Assembly (NCBI GenBank): GCA_964036275.1
Contig: OZ038433.1
Location: 25,961,485-26,025,484 of the forward strand
DNA: 64,000 nt
Origin: Litoditis marina
Lineage: Eukaryota > Nematoda > Chromadorea > Rhabditida > Rhabditidae
Direction: 5' to 3'
Shown: piece after piece, positions 20,037 through 31,559 of the stretch
How the letters are laid out: the number at the start of each line of letters is the position of its first letter
Numbering within the stretch: the first letter of the stretch is position 1
Translations under genes and position numbers: made by a program
The notes under the pieces: model-generated
Told to the model about the DNA's origin: nothing
What the model saw: only the letters and a program-made list of their open reading frames with translations
Database searches by the model: none

Positions 20037-23000
20037 ATGTACGGGAGAAAACATAGCAAAATTATTTCAATTTGTCTCACAACAGCTTTCGTTTTGCATT
20101 TTCTTTTTTCTCGAATCACCTCATGGGAACACAGCTTGTATAGTTCCAACAAGAAGTACCTGTCCCTACCAATTGTACCTAGAGCTCGTTTGGGCAATAC
20201 GGTGAGAAAATAGTTATCGTTCGAGGCAAATAGTTCAGTGTGTTATTTTATTAATAGCATTTCATGTATCAAATCAAACATTCCCAGATTCCCACACTAT
20301 GAACATAGGCCAAACAATTGTTTTTGATTAGCGGACGGACTGTTTCTCAATAACAAAAGTGTGGACATTAAAACATTATATACAAAAACTCATGAGAGCT
20401 TGATTGATAGTCAAAAAGCACAATTTTGGTTGAGTGCTTTTCCAAGACATAGTGGTTTCAAAAACTCTCAGGAAATATTACTGAAAGTGCCATTGTGGCG
20501 GAAGCGGATTGTCAGGAGTAACCAATCTACAATCACTACAATTTGAATAAACGAAGAACGAAATGTATAGAATTTGTCAAACCGTTGTGGACACCATATC
20601 ATTGGTTTTGTAAGGGGCGGGATTTGGCGAGGGGCCAGCCAGTCTGCGTATCATTGATCTACACACTCTCTCGCCTGTTGGCAAATAATCAACGACCGCT
20701 CGCGCCGCATCGCTCAATCAATCGAACCCTTTGCTGTCGTTATGAGAAAAATGGCGACTATATTCCTATTTCAGCTATTCCGTTTAGTCAATGGATATGC
20801 CGTGTCCCGAACTCTAGATCGATCCTTCTACCTACAGTATAACGACACGACACGGGACTTCTTTGATGAATGGCTCGAAAAAGTGGACCTCATTTTCCCC
20901 GGATTGAAAAATACTTATCAACTACTTGTGAGTTTGCCAACGACTTCATTGTTTCAGTTTAGTAATGTATTCTCCAAGATCACTGGAACGAGAAAGTGGC
21001 TTTTGGCGCATAAGGTTTTATCCGCTGAGGTAATCTTACATTTTTACCGGGAACTGAAGCAAAAACTAAGCTCCGAAACAAATATCATTTGCAAGTGTGA
21101 CTATGGTTGTTTTTACGAGGTTTTACAAGCTCAATATACTTTCTAATAAGTCCTGTCTCATGAGCGATAGGCACTAAATGATTAAATTGGTTTAGGCCGG
21201 GTTCATACTATTCACATCGGTGAATTACGCCCGCTTTCTCAGTGAATGGAACAAGATTATCGCCTTGCGCCTGCGTAATACGCCAATTAAAACATTACGC
21301 ATAATATGTGGTGTTTCACGTCAAAGTTGAATTCCAGCGTAAAAAGTACGGCTCGGAGTCTAGTGGTTCGCTAATAGTCACGGCGCCAGTCCAGCTGTTT
21401 CAACAGTATATATCATTTTGTATATGTTTTTTAGTGATAATAACTTGTTCTAGACTCCTTCACAAGATGCTGGAGTGGTGTATTCACCTCAAAAGGAGCA
21501 GGGACCACATCTTTTCGTGGATGTTCAACAGTTTGTATTATAATTATTCTCTTACAAAGTAAAATTACACCTCAAATACTTCCTGCTTGTGTACATATTT
21601 GAACAAAAAATCTTGTTTCGCTGACGGTCAGTCGCTGTAGTGAACCATCGAACAGTCAGAAGAGTCATTATGAATCCCTCTTGACTTGAGCTTCTCATGA
21701 GATTACACTGCTAAATGAAGATCATTATATGTCACAGGTTTTTTTGCATAAGGAGATCCATTGAAATATAAATTACCACTAGGATAATTCCATATATACT
21801 ATTCAGGACACAAAACCATTGTAATGATGGTCATTAGGCTAAGAAAGAATGATGGTGAGATCTGGAGATGATTATTTGATTATATGAGAATATTCTTTTT
21901 TCTAAATACAGTTTAAGAATCTCCTAGATCATTCTAGATGGATGAATCATTCTGCGCGCTTCTTGAACGCAGGACCGGCCTGGGGTCAGACGTACCAGTA
22001 TTTTGGAGGATATGAGGACGACGTCAGAACACTTCTAGAATTCAGTCAAAGCATCCAACACACCGGCAACAACATAATAAAATCGAAGAACTGGTTGGTT
22101 GGTAAATAGAAAGAAAATGCTTTCTTGAACTTGAAATGGCGGTTTTGGTCATCCACGTGTCACGAACTACACTGTTCTTGTTCCAAAATCGAGTGCCATC
22201 AGGGTTTCCACTCTTATATTCACTTCTGTATTGAAGGCCTGCTCTTTAAAATGTCTGTTTTTAAACAAAGTGGAAATCTGACAATATAAATCGTTCTTTT
22301 TCCGGTTTCTGAAATTGACACTTTGAATATAAAGGCAATTCTACAGTTTTCGTAATGGCCTTGTTGTAACTGTTCAGGAGTCGCTCGTTCGTCTGTGCCC
22401 ACATTCGTCGAACAGATTTCGTGGCCTGGGGGGCCGGAAGTGAGATGAACCACACATTGAGTGCTCTTCGATTCGCACTAAAAAGAGATGTGAGTTGTGG
22501 GTTTTTTTTCTTTCGAAAAAACGTTATACAAGAATTGTTCACAAATCCGTGACGTGGTTATCAAAATTGACAAGCGTGCTAACGAATATGTTTGAGAAAT
22601 ATTCAATTTATTATTTAATAGAATAGAATAGAATAGATTTATTCAACATGTGACTTTCCACATTTTGAAATGTGGCACTCCAATTGTTGGATAAAAGAAG
22701 GAAAAAATAGATGGAAAGAATGGTATCCCTGTTACGCGCTTGTAGTTATAGATGGATGCAATTAGCAGTGTAGTACGATTGAACGGTGATTGTACCTGTT
22801 TTTGTAGTGACGTAATTATTATGAAACACTTTTATGAAATTATTGTGTTTTTATTTATAAAAATGGATTCAAATTTTCTTATTAAAATTTGTATTCCACT
22901 CAAAAATATTTGGAGTAGTGTTCTCTGAACACTGTTTCAGAACCTACACATGGTGGGCCTGTTCGGTGATGATGTCATATTCATGCAAGACGTAGTGAAA

Positions 23001-23941
23001 CAGCTGAGTGAAAGCATTGTGAGTTCTGAGAATGAATTGTTCCATGTGCAATAAATCTGTTTTTTTGGGAGGATTATAGGGTTCGCGGTTCTTCCAAACA
23101 ATCGTACACGTAGTATGTTGTGGCGCCGTGTTACAGTCTGCGTCTCCTCAAAACATATACTATTTTGCGACCCGGCCGCGTCCGAGATCGCGGCCGGGTC
23201 GCTGAATTCTCCGAGTACTCTCTTGATGTGTGTGTAGTTTATGCCATTGGCTCGAAATTCGTGAACTATCACGGACAAAATGGTGTGAATGAAGAGTATA
23301 ATGTTCGAAACAGAACTTTCGGAGACAATGCAAACTTACCCAAGTGTTTCTAGACGGACTCGTTTGTTAGTGTATTCACGGAAGGAATGGATCTGTTTCT
23401 CTCCCAGCAACTGTGCTCATCCTTTATTCTCACCTCTCCCTTTTCTTCGTTTGGGTTTTGGCTCGGATTCATGGCCAGAAATGCCAGTGTCTTCTACATT
23501 GACGATGGACAGGGAGAGCGACTCCAGAAGACGATTGACGCCAATCTTTTCCCGTTAGTTCCGCCAGCATTATTTTGGTTAGAACATACGTCATTTATCG
23601 GCGCTTATATCGCGAAGCAAGAAGTTGAGAGAACATCATGTGATAGATTAGTTCATGTTTGTTCTATGTGTCGTATCTATCTACTAAATATCGCGTTCCG
23701 ATACAAGTCGCGAAATAGTGCGCAAAACGCAAAACGCAGTGAGGATTATAAACAGCGGTTGTCTTCTCGCAAAGAGATCTCTGGGAATTACGAATATTTA
23801 ACACGTGTTTGAATCTTTGAAATGTAGTTTCGCTGTGTAATATTACCCACGCCTTGAATATTATTCGAAGATGACGAAGATGCTATTTTCAGCTCCAACT
23901 GGATCCCGATTCCTACTAGAAATAGCAATGTCGCAAAATAA
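20037..23941 (+). CDS. GT11 alpha-1,2-fucosyltransferase-like type II membrane protein (plus-strand paralogue)
   Basis: Seven exons: 20037-20201, 20775-20927, 21912-22093, 22378-22489, 22941-23018, 23354-23553 and 23893-23941, giving 312 aa with all phases matching. A short cytoplasmic tail (MYGRKHSK) precedes a hydrophobic anchor at about 9-25, as expected for a Golgi type II enzyme. Family motifs: the GRLGNQ-like block reads ARLGNT at 50-55, HIRRTDF at 175-181 matches the GDP-fucose-binding HxRRxD, and SSFGFW lies at 261-266. It aligns throughout with the minus-strand gene next door but lacks that gene's extra exon. The G-to-A and Q-to-T changes in the first motif may reduce activity. The ATG directly follows CTTTTCAG. 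The last exon is the least certain; an alternative 3' exon exists at 24153. Confidence 0.72.
21184..21362. repeat. Decayed relative of the 16869-17495 inverted-repeat element
   Basis: Starts TAGGCCGGGTTCATACTATT, contains ATTACGCC and GCGTAATACGCC, and ends GCGTAAAAAGTACGG. These match the ends of the larger element with many changes. It lies in intron 2 of the plus-strand GT11 gene. Confidence 0.55.
22617..22710. repeat. Dispersed repeat with AATAG microsatellite head (copy 1)
   Basis: A run of AGAATAGAATAGAATAG followed by ATTTATTCAACATGTGACTTT and a GGCACTCCAATTG block. The same order appears at 33462-33545. It is probably the microsatellite-bearing end of a short retroposon. Confidence 0.5.
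23167..23202. repeat. Perfect 14-bp GC-rich hairpin
   Basis: GCGACCCGGCCGCG and CGCGGCCGGGTCGC flank an 8-base loop in otherwise AT-rich intron sequence of the plus-strand GT11 gene. It is preceded by a GTCTGCGTCTCC dispersed motif. Confidence 0.8.
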
Positions 23942-24152
23942 ACTCATTTCCAAACTGTTTTGTTTGATATGAGTTTTGAATAGTGGAATTCTGGATTCAT
24001 ATACCGCGGAGCAAGTTTGGTTTTGGTGCGGATAGGGATAGATTTACAATTCGTTCTCAGACAGAATAAGTTGACTTGGAAGGGAACCGGGCTCGCACTA
24101 ACATTCACTTCTTTAATGCGAAACAAATGAGTTTCAGTTTTTGTTTTTTAAG

Positions 24153-24266
24153 GGTCTGTACTTCAAAGAGAAAGTACTTGCTCCAGGCTATAGCCTAGGT
24201 CCACGCAATATAGTCGTTGCCAACGGAAAGGCGGAGGGTACTGCATATCTCACTTCCGCTGTGTAA
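24153..24266 (+). other. Orphan exon-like open segment (possible alternative 3' exon)
   Basis: After a poly-T/AAG acceptor, 37 codons stay open in phase 0 and end in TAA, with ordinary protein-like composition (VLAPGYSLGPRNIVV, then GTAYLTSAV). The phase does not fit the preferred donor of the upstream GT11 exon at 23553 (phase 2); a poor GTTCCG donor would be needed. It may be an alternative last exon or a leftover of a duplicated gene. Confidence 0.3.
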
Positions 24267-24292
24267 GCATGCACGTCTTTGATTCAAAAGCT

Positions 24293-24365
24293 CATTCGCA
24301 CCCCGCTACAAATCTTTCGCTCGCAGGTTCGATTCCGGCGAGACACAGAAATTTGTAAATTTGGC
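24293..24365 (+). repeat. tRNA-derived repeat fragment (B-box part)
   Basis: Contains the intact B-box GGTTCGATTCC followed by GGCGAGACA, and aligns over more than 60 bases with the tRNA-like sequence at 29715-29795, including sequence beyond the tRNA end. The A-box region is missing. It is a pseudogene or SINE-type fragment. Confidence 0.6.
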
Positions 24366-24810
24366 ACCCACTACAGAATTGATAGTAAACAGATTTCACA
24401 CGGTCACATCCCTCATGTCATACTTTTGACATACGTTTCATAAAGAATGTGATGATCTGTTCGAACATTTCATTAGCACCGCATAAACTAGCGGCTCATC
24501 CATCATCTGACGATAAATTCTCCTTCAATCTCTTGCACAGCTCGCCATTTTGGTCTGTAAAACGTGATAAATGATTACCATAGTCCAGAACCAATTTTTG
24601 GGTGACACAATCATTTTAATCAAAATAACCAAATAAACATGATATGCCTTTAATTCTCTGGTGGATACTTCATTGGATTCCGTGGGTGAAACAATTTTTC
24701 TGTCTTTGAGGTAAATGAACCTGCCGACTGAAGCATGCAGAACGTGAAGTTGGAAAGTTCACTATATCGGTTTGAAACAACATCGGCTATATGAAATTTA
24801 CCGTTGATAA

Positions 24811-25889
24811 TTATTTATTCATCTTCATGTCATAACTTGTGTCTAGAACAAGTTTAAAACAATCTTTCCTGAAGACAAAACGCACACTTCCTGTATTTTG
24901 GTTAGTAGTTTGAATTATTATTGTTTCTCACTCATCTTCAATAAACATACGGGAAAGTGTGTCCATTGAGGTTCTTCTCGAGTCTGGTGCCCCTTCCGTC
25001 GTCTATGAAATAGACATTGGGCACATCGGCCAGATAGGCCAGCCAGAAGCCGAATGTAGACATGGGCGCCGTCAGAATAAAGGAGGAACAGAGTTGACTA
25101 GAGAGGTAGAAATCCATTCCCTCCGAATAAACACTCGCGAAGTGATGCTGCAAGAACAGATTTCATACGTAAAATTAAATCATTGGAAAGCTCTCAGCGA
25201 AATATATGCCTAAAAAAGTTGAAACGTACAATCGCACGATTGAAAGACTGCGAACGGAAGATATATTAACTGATTAAGTTCGTGGAAATGTTGTTAATGT
25301 CAGTTAAATCATTAACAACCGATATTCAGTTGTGTCAAGTACTTGTTTTATTCTTGATTCTCATTAAATATTGGATATATTTCCCACTCACCGACTGGCG
25401 TTCCAAGTTTTCGATAACTTCCTTCATGAAGGTATTATCGTCCCCAAAAAGCCCAATATTCGGCAATTCCTGAAAAATAAATAACGGTTTTCGGTCGTTT
25501 TCGGACACATGTATTTCTTGGAAAACGGAGTTTTGTTATCATCTATACAAGACTCCTTAGATGCAACACTAATCCTCGAAATAGAGCGACTTACATGTTT
25601 CTCTAGAAAGAAGTTGATCATTTTCACGGTGACATTCAGCTCGCTTTGTGCGTTGAATGCGAAAAAGTCGGTTCTTCTCACATGAGCACAGAGAAATGTC
25701 TGACGAGTCCTGAAAAACACCATCAAGTACGTCATGCTTTTTATTTTAATTTATTTCAAGTCTATTTTGTCGTACTAATAAAACCCAATGGAGGGCATGC
25801 TGTTGTGGATACTCTTCAAGCTATTTAGTAAGAGCGGATCTCGATACAGCGATCGACGCTTCTGCCATTATGGGTCTACACTCTCTCTC

Positions 25890-25928
<39 letters not shown>

Positions 25929-28040
25929 TTTTTGCTTCAAACTTGTGTAAACGGAGCTATGAGACTCACCACTTTTTCTCATGGATGATGTTATCGCCCA
26001 CTTTCTTGATATCAGCACTAAACCGTAGTAGTTGTCTAACTTCGGTGTCGAATTCTCCAAAGTATGCCCAAGCCTGTCCCCAGAACGGAGATATTTGCAG
26101 ATATTTCGCCGACTCGTTGATGAACCTGTTTTAATAAAAATGTGCATGCCTTCAAGTCAATACACATACACAATCAAAACAAGTTTCAAGATATTAGGAA
26201 TAAACTGAGTCCCCGAAGGGATGGAAGCATAACTCTTCCATCTACAAGTCAGGGGGAGCTCTTAAGGATCTCAGTTGATTTCTCGCACCTATCGAAGTGC
26301 ACATGGTACACTTCGAAGTTAGACAGCAATGTCAATCACATCTAAATAAGATGTAAACTGTTCCTTATAATAGTTTTCCTATATTTCTGCTAACCTTGAG
26401 TTGAGTTCAACTGATAATGTAGAAAACATAACGGTAAAACTTGCGATTTACTGAACCTTTCGTGCTGCCAGTATTCCTACCACCTACCACCGTTTTTGAA
26501 CCTCTTAATTTATTATACATATACATAAATTATAAGGTAATCTGATCGCATACTATAAACAGTCAGCTTTCAAGATAAGTGCATTAAATGTGAATACTGA
26601 AAATAAAATTTAAAAACCTTAGTTTAACCTTTGTTTAAGGGATATTTTTATTTCACACAATCATTAAATTCAAATATAACAATACTGCGGATCGACTGCG
26701 GAAAACCGCGGGAAACGGCGAGGTCGCGAACAACCACGGTCGCAAAATCCCGTTTGTCGGATCGAGGCGGTTTTGACTCTTCGAATACGTCAAAATTCAG
26801 GTTGTTCATCTGATCCTCAATTCTGTATTCTTGAAGTTTTGCTCTGCCTTTTCGTGGAGATAGATGTTTCAATGTACGGGGTTTTTAGATAGAATCGGAT
26901 CGTCGAATGGACATTCTTGAACACATCAGAATTCAAACTAGGATACAAAAAAGTACAAAACTTAAGATTAACATGACTTTTTAATTTTTTTTCATTCACT
27001 TTTACTTCACATAATATTCTCTATCACTCACTGTGAAGACTCGACGAAGTCATGAATACCTTCTTCTCGTGGTTTTGCAATTATAACAGGGCCTTCCTCC
27101 TCACCGGCTTTCTGGAAACAATAGAATCAGAAAAATGAATGAACTCTAAATGATTCTGTTTACAGTTTACAAATTTTAAAAGAAATGTAAATATATGGAT
27201 GGTAAATTTGATAACGATGATTGAAAGAAAAATTGTTACTTCATTCTATATTCACTCAATAGTGAGGTTGCGAAATAAATCCGAATTTTGAACTTCATCC
27301 CGCGATGCGATTCATTCATAAGTTTCTCCAAGCTCTTACTTTAATTTCAAACGACTGCTTCAGAAAAGGAAATATCAGATCCAGCCGTTCGAGCCATTTG
27401 TCGTAGAAATAACAGTTTCCGTCATTTATTTGTAGATAGAATCTTCTATTCAGTTTTTTAGCTATGGCGTAGCCGTCTATAATACGGAATATCTGTAATC
27501 AGAAAAATAATATTTGTTTTCTCTGTAATTCTAGATTTTCTCGAAACTTGTCATATTTTTTTAAATTAAAATGTAGACCCTTCAACTCTTCGTGGTATAT
27601 GAGAGATTCAATTCGAGTTGAAGTTAGTCATGAACCACATATCTAGCCAACTACGTCTAAGATGGAAAGAGATCAAACTACAAACCCATGAGATGAAAAT
27701 GACGTGGTGGTGTTTCTCACAGATAAATCGACCTCAGTTTTCAAAAGACAGTCTCCCTTTTTTCCCCTTTTCCTTTTTATCGCTCAGAAATGCGAGCGAG
27801 TTTTTTTTCTAAAACCCTGTCAACACTTTTTCAGGACTGAACTAATGGCCGTACCTGATTTGCCAGTCGACCACTCTTCACAATTGGGAGTGATAAATAT
27901 TTTTGTGGCCTTTCTGAAGTCAAATCTTCCGTTGCGATATGTTTTGATTTTCTTGGATAGGTGTAGGACAAAATAAGTGTGGATATAAAAATTATAAACA
28001 AAACAACAGGCAGAGTGTGTATCGAATCTGTCGGCTTCAT
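24811..28040 (-). CDS. GT11 alpha-1,2-fucosyltransferase-like type II membrane protein (minus-strand paralogue)
   Basis: Eight exons, 5' to 3': 28040-27855, 27492-27340, 27111-27032, 26125-25970, 25709-25595, 25469-25392, 25147-24951 and 24868-24811. This gives 340 aa with all phases consistent. Residues 1-30 contain a single hydrophobic anchor (PVVLFIIFISTLILSY) typical of Golgi type II enzymes. The family signature GRLANQ lies at 57-62 across an exon end, HVRRTDF (GDP-fucose site) at 201-207, LFGDD in exon 6, and STFGFW at 286-291. An extra, acidic exon (27111-27032; KAGEEEGP, ending HDFVESS) is absent from the neighbouring paralogue. The likely role is fucosylation of glycans in the Golgi; substrate specificity cannot be read from sequence. 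It is tail-to-tail with its paralogue, suggesting inverted duplication. Confidence 0.78.
25877..25923. repeat. (TC)n microsatellite
   Basis: About 45 bases of nearly uninterrupted CT dinucleotides in intron 4 of the minus-strand GT11 gene. Confidence 0.9.
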
Positions 28041-28614
28041 TTCAACAAAAGTGGTCCGACAAGACTTGTAAGCTGAAACTTACTCATCAATTTGAAATAA
28101 CGTTCGAAAACAAGCATGTTTGATTCCAATAAAACAACATTCTCGAAAAAGCGTTGAATTCTGAAGGGAACGAATAAGAAAGAGAGATGGGCTGTCATCT
28201 CAAGTAAGGATAAATTATACGAACTTCTAGATGCTATACAACAACACGTCCCGTTTCGATTTGCATGTTGAACTTGTTCCAATTTCATGGAAAAGATCTC
28301 GACTGGATAAGTTAGGAATAACTAGTTTTCGCATGTAACAATCATGTGTTTCTGTCTAATAAAAATCATAATCTTTAAAATTTCGTAGAGGACATTCATC
28401 TACTACGACCTTTATATTGCTCTTCAATTATACGTGGACTCTTGACGCGGGAGGAATTAATCATAGAACTCATGTGAACTCGTCATGAGAAGATCACGGG
28501 TACTTCTCATGCGTCCCGTGATAGCTTGTTAGGAGTCGCTGACATAATGACGGAATGGTACAAGTTGCTCTAATACGTTCTGTTTGTAGTTTGAGTCGTC
28601 ACTCGGAAGAGTCG

Positions 28615-28785
28615 AGTACGTATACTAGAAGATCTTCCGGCACCTCTCAAACTGCGTCTCCTCAAACATACGCTATTTCTCTGCTCTCACATCTCGCCGG
28701 GATCTAAGCAACAGAAAATTGTGAGACAGAGCGAGAGACGCAGGATCGGATGAAGGTGCGGGGATCTTCTACCATACTCTGTGGT
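28615..28785. repeat. Short inverted-repeat element with GCGTCTC motif
   Basis: The left end (AGTACGTATACTAGAAGATC...GCACCT) and right end (AGGTGCGGGGATCTTCTACCATACTCT region) are imperfect reverse complements. Nested inside are CTGCGTCTC and GAGACGCAG in opposite orientation. Related CTGCGTCTC patches occur near 23139, 14824, 20640 and 42330. Confidence 0.5.
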
Positions 28786-29155
28786 CTGTTAGATAGAACT
28801 TGAACTAGTAATTCGCTACCCCCTTTACTGCGCCTCTTTCTATCAAATCAATTCCTGTGTGAGCTGTAATTCTCGAGCAAAAAAGACAATAAAACATCGT
28901 ATGTAATCAACTTTTTTGTAGTCAGCTTGAGCCAATCTTCTGTGCACATGTGTCGTGTATACTTATTCGATTACCCGTACCGACCACAAATATTCCAGGG
29001 GAACTGTGATGGATTGAATTGTAGCTACTGATTCATCGAGACATCTTCATTTGGATATATTTCACCGAATCCATCTATGGATATCACAGTTCTCGTTTTT
29101 TTCAATGAGACTTTGGCATGTTAGGATTGTCAAGAACTTATAGACTACTGGGCGG

Positions 29156-29524
29156 TTAGCAAAGCATTTGTGCGAACACATTTTCAATAATAAAATACGT
29201 TCTCTCTGAAACTGAAAAAAATGTATTCAAAATATCATTGGCACGCAGCAAGCTGAACTTACAAATGAACAACAGCAGAGGGATGTCCGGTTTATGTTGT
29301 TTTTCATGGTTTCGCTGTAAAATGTAGCACGTAGTAACACAAAAAGTACTTGGTTGAACAACACGTTTTTGCTTTTCCATAACAGAATTTGGTGGGTCAA
29401 ATCTTTTTCTCGTCACGTGTTGGAAGTACGGCGTGCAGACCAGAGTTTTTCCAAACATGAAACATACCACAAGGTTTACTGAAAGACTAATCTGCATCCA
29501 TCGTCTGAGAAAAGTGAGTTTCAT
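29156..29524 (-). CDS. Hypothetical ORF, 122 codons
   Basis: Single open frame starting MKLTFLRRWMQISLS with a hydrophobic N-terminal segment that could be a signal or anchor, two later cysteine pairs and no recognised domain. A good donor (GTAAGT) occurs inside the frame after a LLLF block, so if real it may be a first exon rather than a whole gene. There is no supporting paralogue in the window. It may be chance. Confidence 0.2.
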   Translation of the reverse strand: MKLTFLRRWMQISLSVNLVVCFMFGKTLVCTPYFQHVTRKRFDPPNSVMEKQKRVVQPSTFCVTTCYILQRNHEKQHKPDIPLLLFICKFSLLRANDILNTFFSVSERTYFIIENVFAQMLC

Positions 29525-29714
29525 ATACTGGGATACCTTTCCATCCTGCTCTCACTTTAAAGGAACAGATCATCTATCTTGGGTTCTTCACAATTGAAGC
29601 GAGTTACAATTGCAAATAAGGCAAAAAAAATTTGATACTACCAATGAAACAAAAGGTAGAAATGAAAAATCATTTCTACTTGTTCCGTTCCATAGTTCAC
29701 AAATCTATAGATTT

Positions 29715-29795
29715 CTGTCTCTCGCGGGAATCGAACCTGCGAGCAAAAGTTTCGTAGCAGGGCGCGAACCACTGCGCTATTAGAGAACATAGTCT
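29715..29795 (-). tRNA. Degenerate tRNA-like gene or tRNA-derived repeat
   Basis: On the minus strand an A-box (TAGCGCAGTGG) and a perfect B-box (GGTTCGATTCC) are correctly spaced, and a D-stem GCGC/GCGC can form. The acceptor stem fits only if a base is shifted, the T stem has one mismatch and the anticodon stem does not pair, although a T-ACG-A loop (arginine-like) can be drawn. A second, 5'-truncated relative at 24293-24365 matches beyond the tRNA end. A pseudogene or SINE head is more likely than a working tRNA. Confidence 0.4.
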
Positions 29796-31559
29796 CCCGT
29801 TTTCAGATTGTTCGCCCATCGTCCCACCCCAGAAGTGGCCACGAGACTTTTCTACTTTCCCATCTTCCCTTTTTTCCTCTCATAATTGCCAATGTACTCC
29901 GCCTCCTGCCAACCCCCCCCCCAATCGATTCGGCTGTCACCAGCGAGACTGCCCGAGGGCTTTTTTTCAAAAAATCGCCTCCTTCTGCCAGTTTCGGCAG
30001 TTAGCAACACAATTTTCCCGGAATTACTCGAACTAATACGTCGATAAAACATTTCTGCTGAAAAAGTTCATTTACTCACTATTATTCAGTTCGACTTTTA
30101 CTCTTTGTGAAGAACATATTAGTTCCACCATCTTGGCTTAGTGGGTGTGAAAACACTACGGAATATTAGGAAATGTGCAATTCACTGCGTAATTTTATAT
30201 TCTCTGCGAGGTGTCCCGTCCGAAAAAAAAGTTCCCTTTCGTCTATAAGGTGCTCAAATACTAGTTTCACGACCAACTATCTCGATTTTATGCAATCCCC
30301 ACATCTTTAAGAGCAAAAGTATATGTACACCTTCGAAAAGTTCCACGGATTTGTGTTTATATGTGTTGAAAGGTATAATTAGGTTCAAACTTGAAAGTTT
30401 GAAGATCGTTTTCAGAGGACCTAACCCCGTGAAAAAAGATGATCAATCAAATGTGTCAATTTTTACATTTCTTACACCGAGTACATTATTGAGTGCAATG
30501 TTCGGTTCGTTCCGGTTGCGTCGTTTTCAATTGTCGGTGCAACACTTCCGTCTCTGTTTATTTTCACTGTTTGTCAGCGACTTCTCGTCCATCGATAGCG
30601 GTTATTGAACACATCACGTCATTCTCATCCATCTTCCCACTGTAATCGTTACGTTTTCAAACCCTTTCTACTCCAAAACGCGTGTTCATGGTTAATTGTA
30701 CAGACAGGGAGTTCCAAAATCTCAATTGTAGTTTGATTGACTTAAACACCAGTATTTTCTACTGACGACTAGAATGCAGCGCGATGAAGCTCAAACCTCA
30801 GACGGACAGAGAAACATCAATTCATTTTGGTCGAATCAAATCCAATTTTCCGTTCAATAGTACAACTTGAAATTAGAAACAAAATTCCCAATGGTGCAAG
30901 TTTTGAATAACCGAATGTTTCAATCGTAATGCTTCGAAAAAAAATCATGAGGGTATAAGTTATCTACAAGTTCTACGTCTTTTTCCAAAGTCTGCCAGGC
31001 TCAATAGTGTATCATTTCTTTCCGGCCAGACGTTGTGTTAATTGACATGACACACTGGCTTATTCGGCGATTAATGCGCACATGGCAGAGTAAAGCACTT
31101 TTTCGTTTCTCACTACGAGTCCGAATTTATGCAGAAAATATACCCACTCTCTAAATCAAATTAGGCACCTTACAAGTTTGAAAAACTAGCTTCAGAAAAG
31201 TAAATGTGCACACGCACATCGTCATTTTCATCACTTGAGGTTTGTCACTGCTGACTCATTTGTTCATTATGAATCTAACTAGTTGAGACAATCGGAAACC
31301 GACTGCAATACCAAACGCGCAATCATATCATATCATAATATCATTTATTGTTTCACTTCGCGTCGTTTTGAGGTGGTGAGGAGGCAACACGTACTTGAAA
31401 CCCACCTTCCCGCTATAACAACTTCAAAATCGTTGTGAACCATTTTCAATGAGATATACTACCTATACAAAATGAAAGAAAATGAAAGTGTACAGTCAAA
31501 TCGTGAAGAAACGTTAGCATGGATGACTGGCAAGACACGTTTCACGAATATTTGCATCT

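Larger units (their letters stand above)
23942..24810. other. Intergenic region between convergent GT11 genes
   Basis: Contains an exon-like open frame at 24153-24266 and a tRNA-like repeat at about 24293-24365, both listed separately. AATAAA overlaps the stop of the plus-strand gene (23937-23942). No complete gene is supported. Confidence 0.45.

Noticed and set aside
20742..20774. ATG at 20742 as start of the plus-strand GT11 gene
   Set aside because: The frame is open, but TATTTCAG at 20774 is an acceptor, and alignment with the minus paralogue begins exactly there. The anchor and GRLGNQ-like exon is upstream at 20037-20201.
23554..23812. Continuation of GT11 exon 6 as an open frame to 23812
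   Set aside because: Similarity to the paralogue stops at 23553, where a GTTAGT donor matches the paralogue's donor in position and phase.
29715..29795. Functional tRNA-Arg(ACG)
   Set aside because: A- and B-boxes are good but the anticodon stem does not pair and the acceptor stem needs a shift; a second copy extends past the tRNA end.
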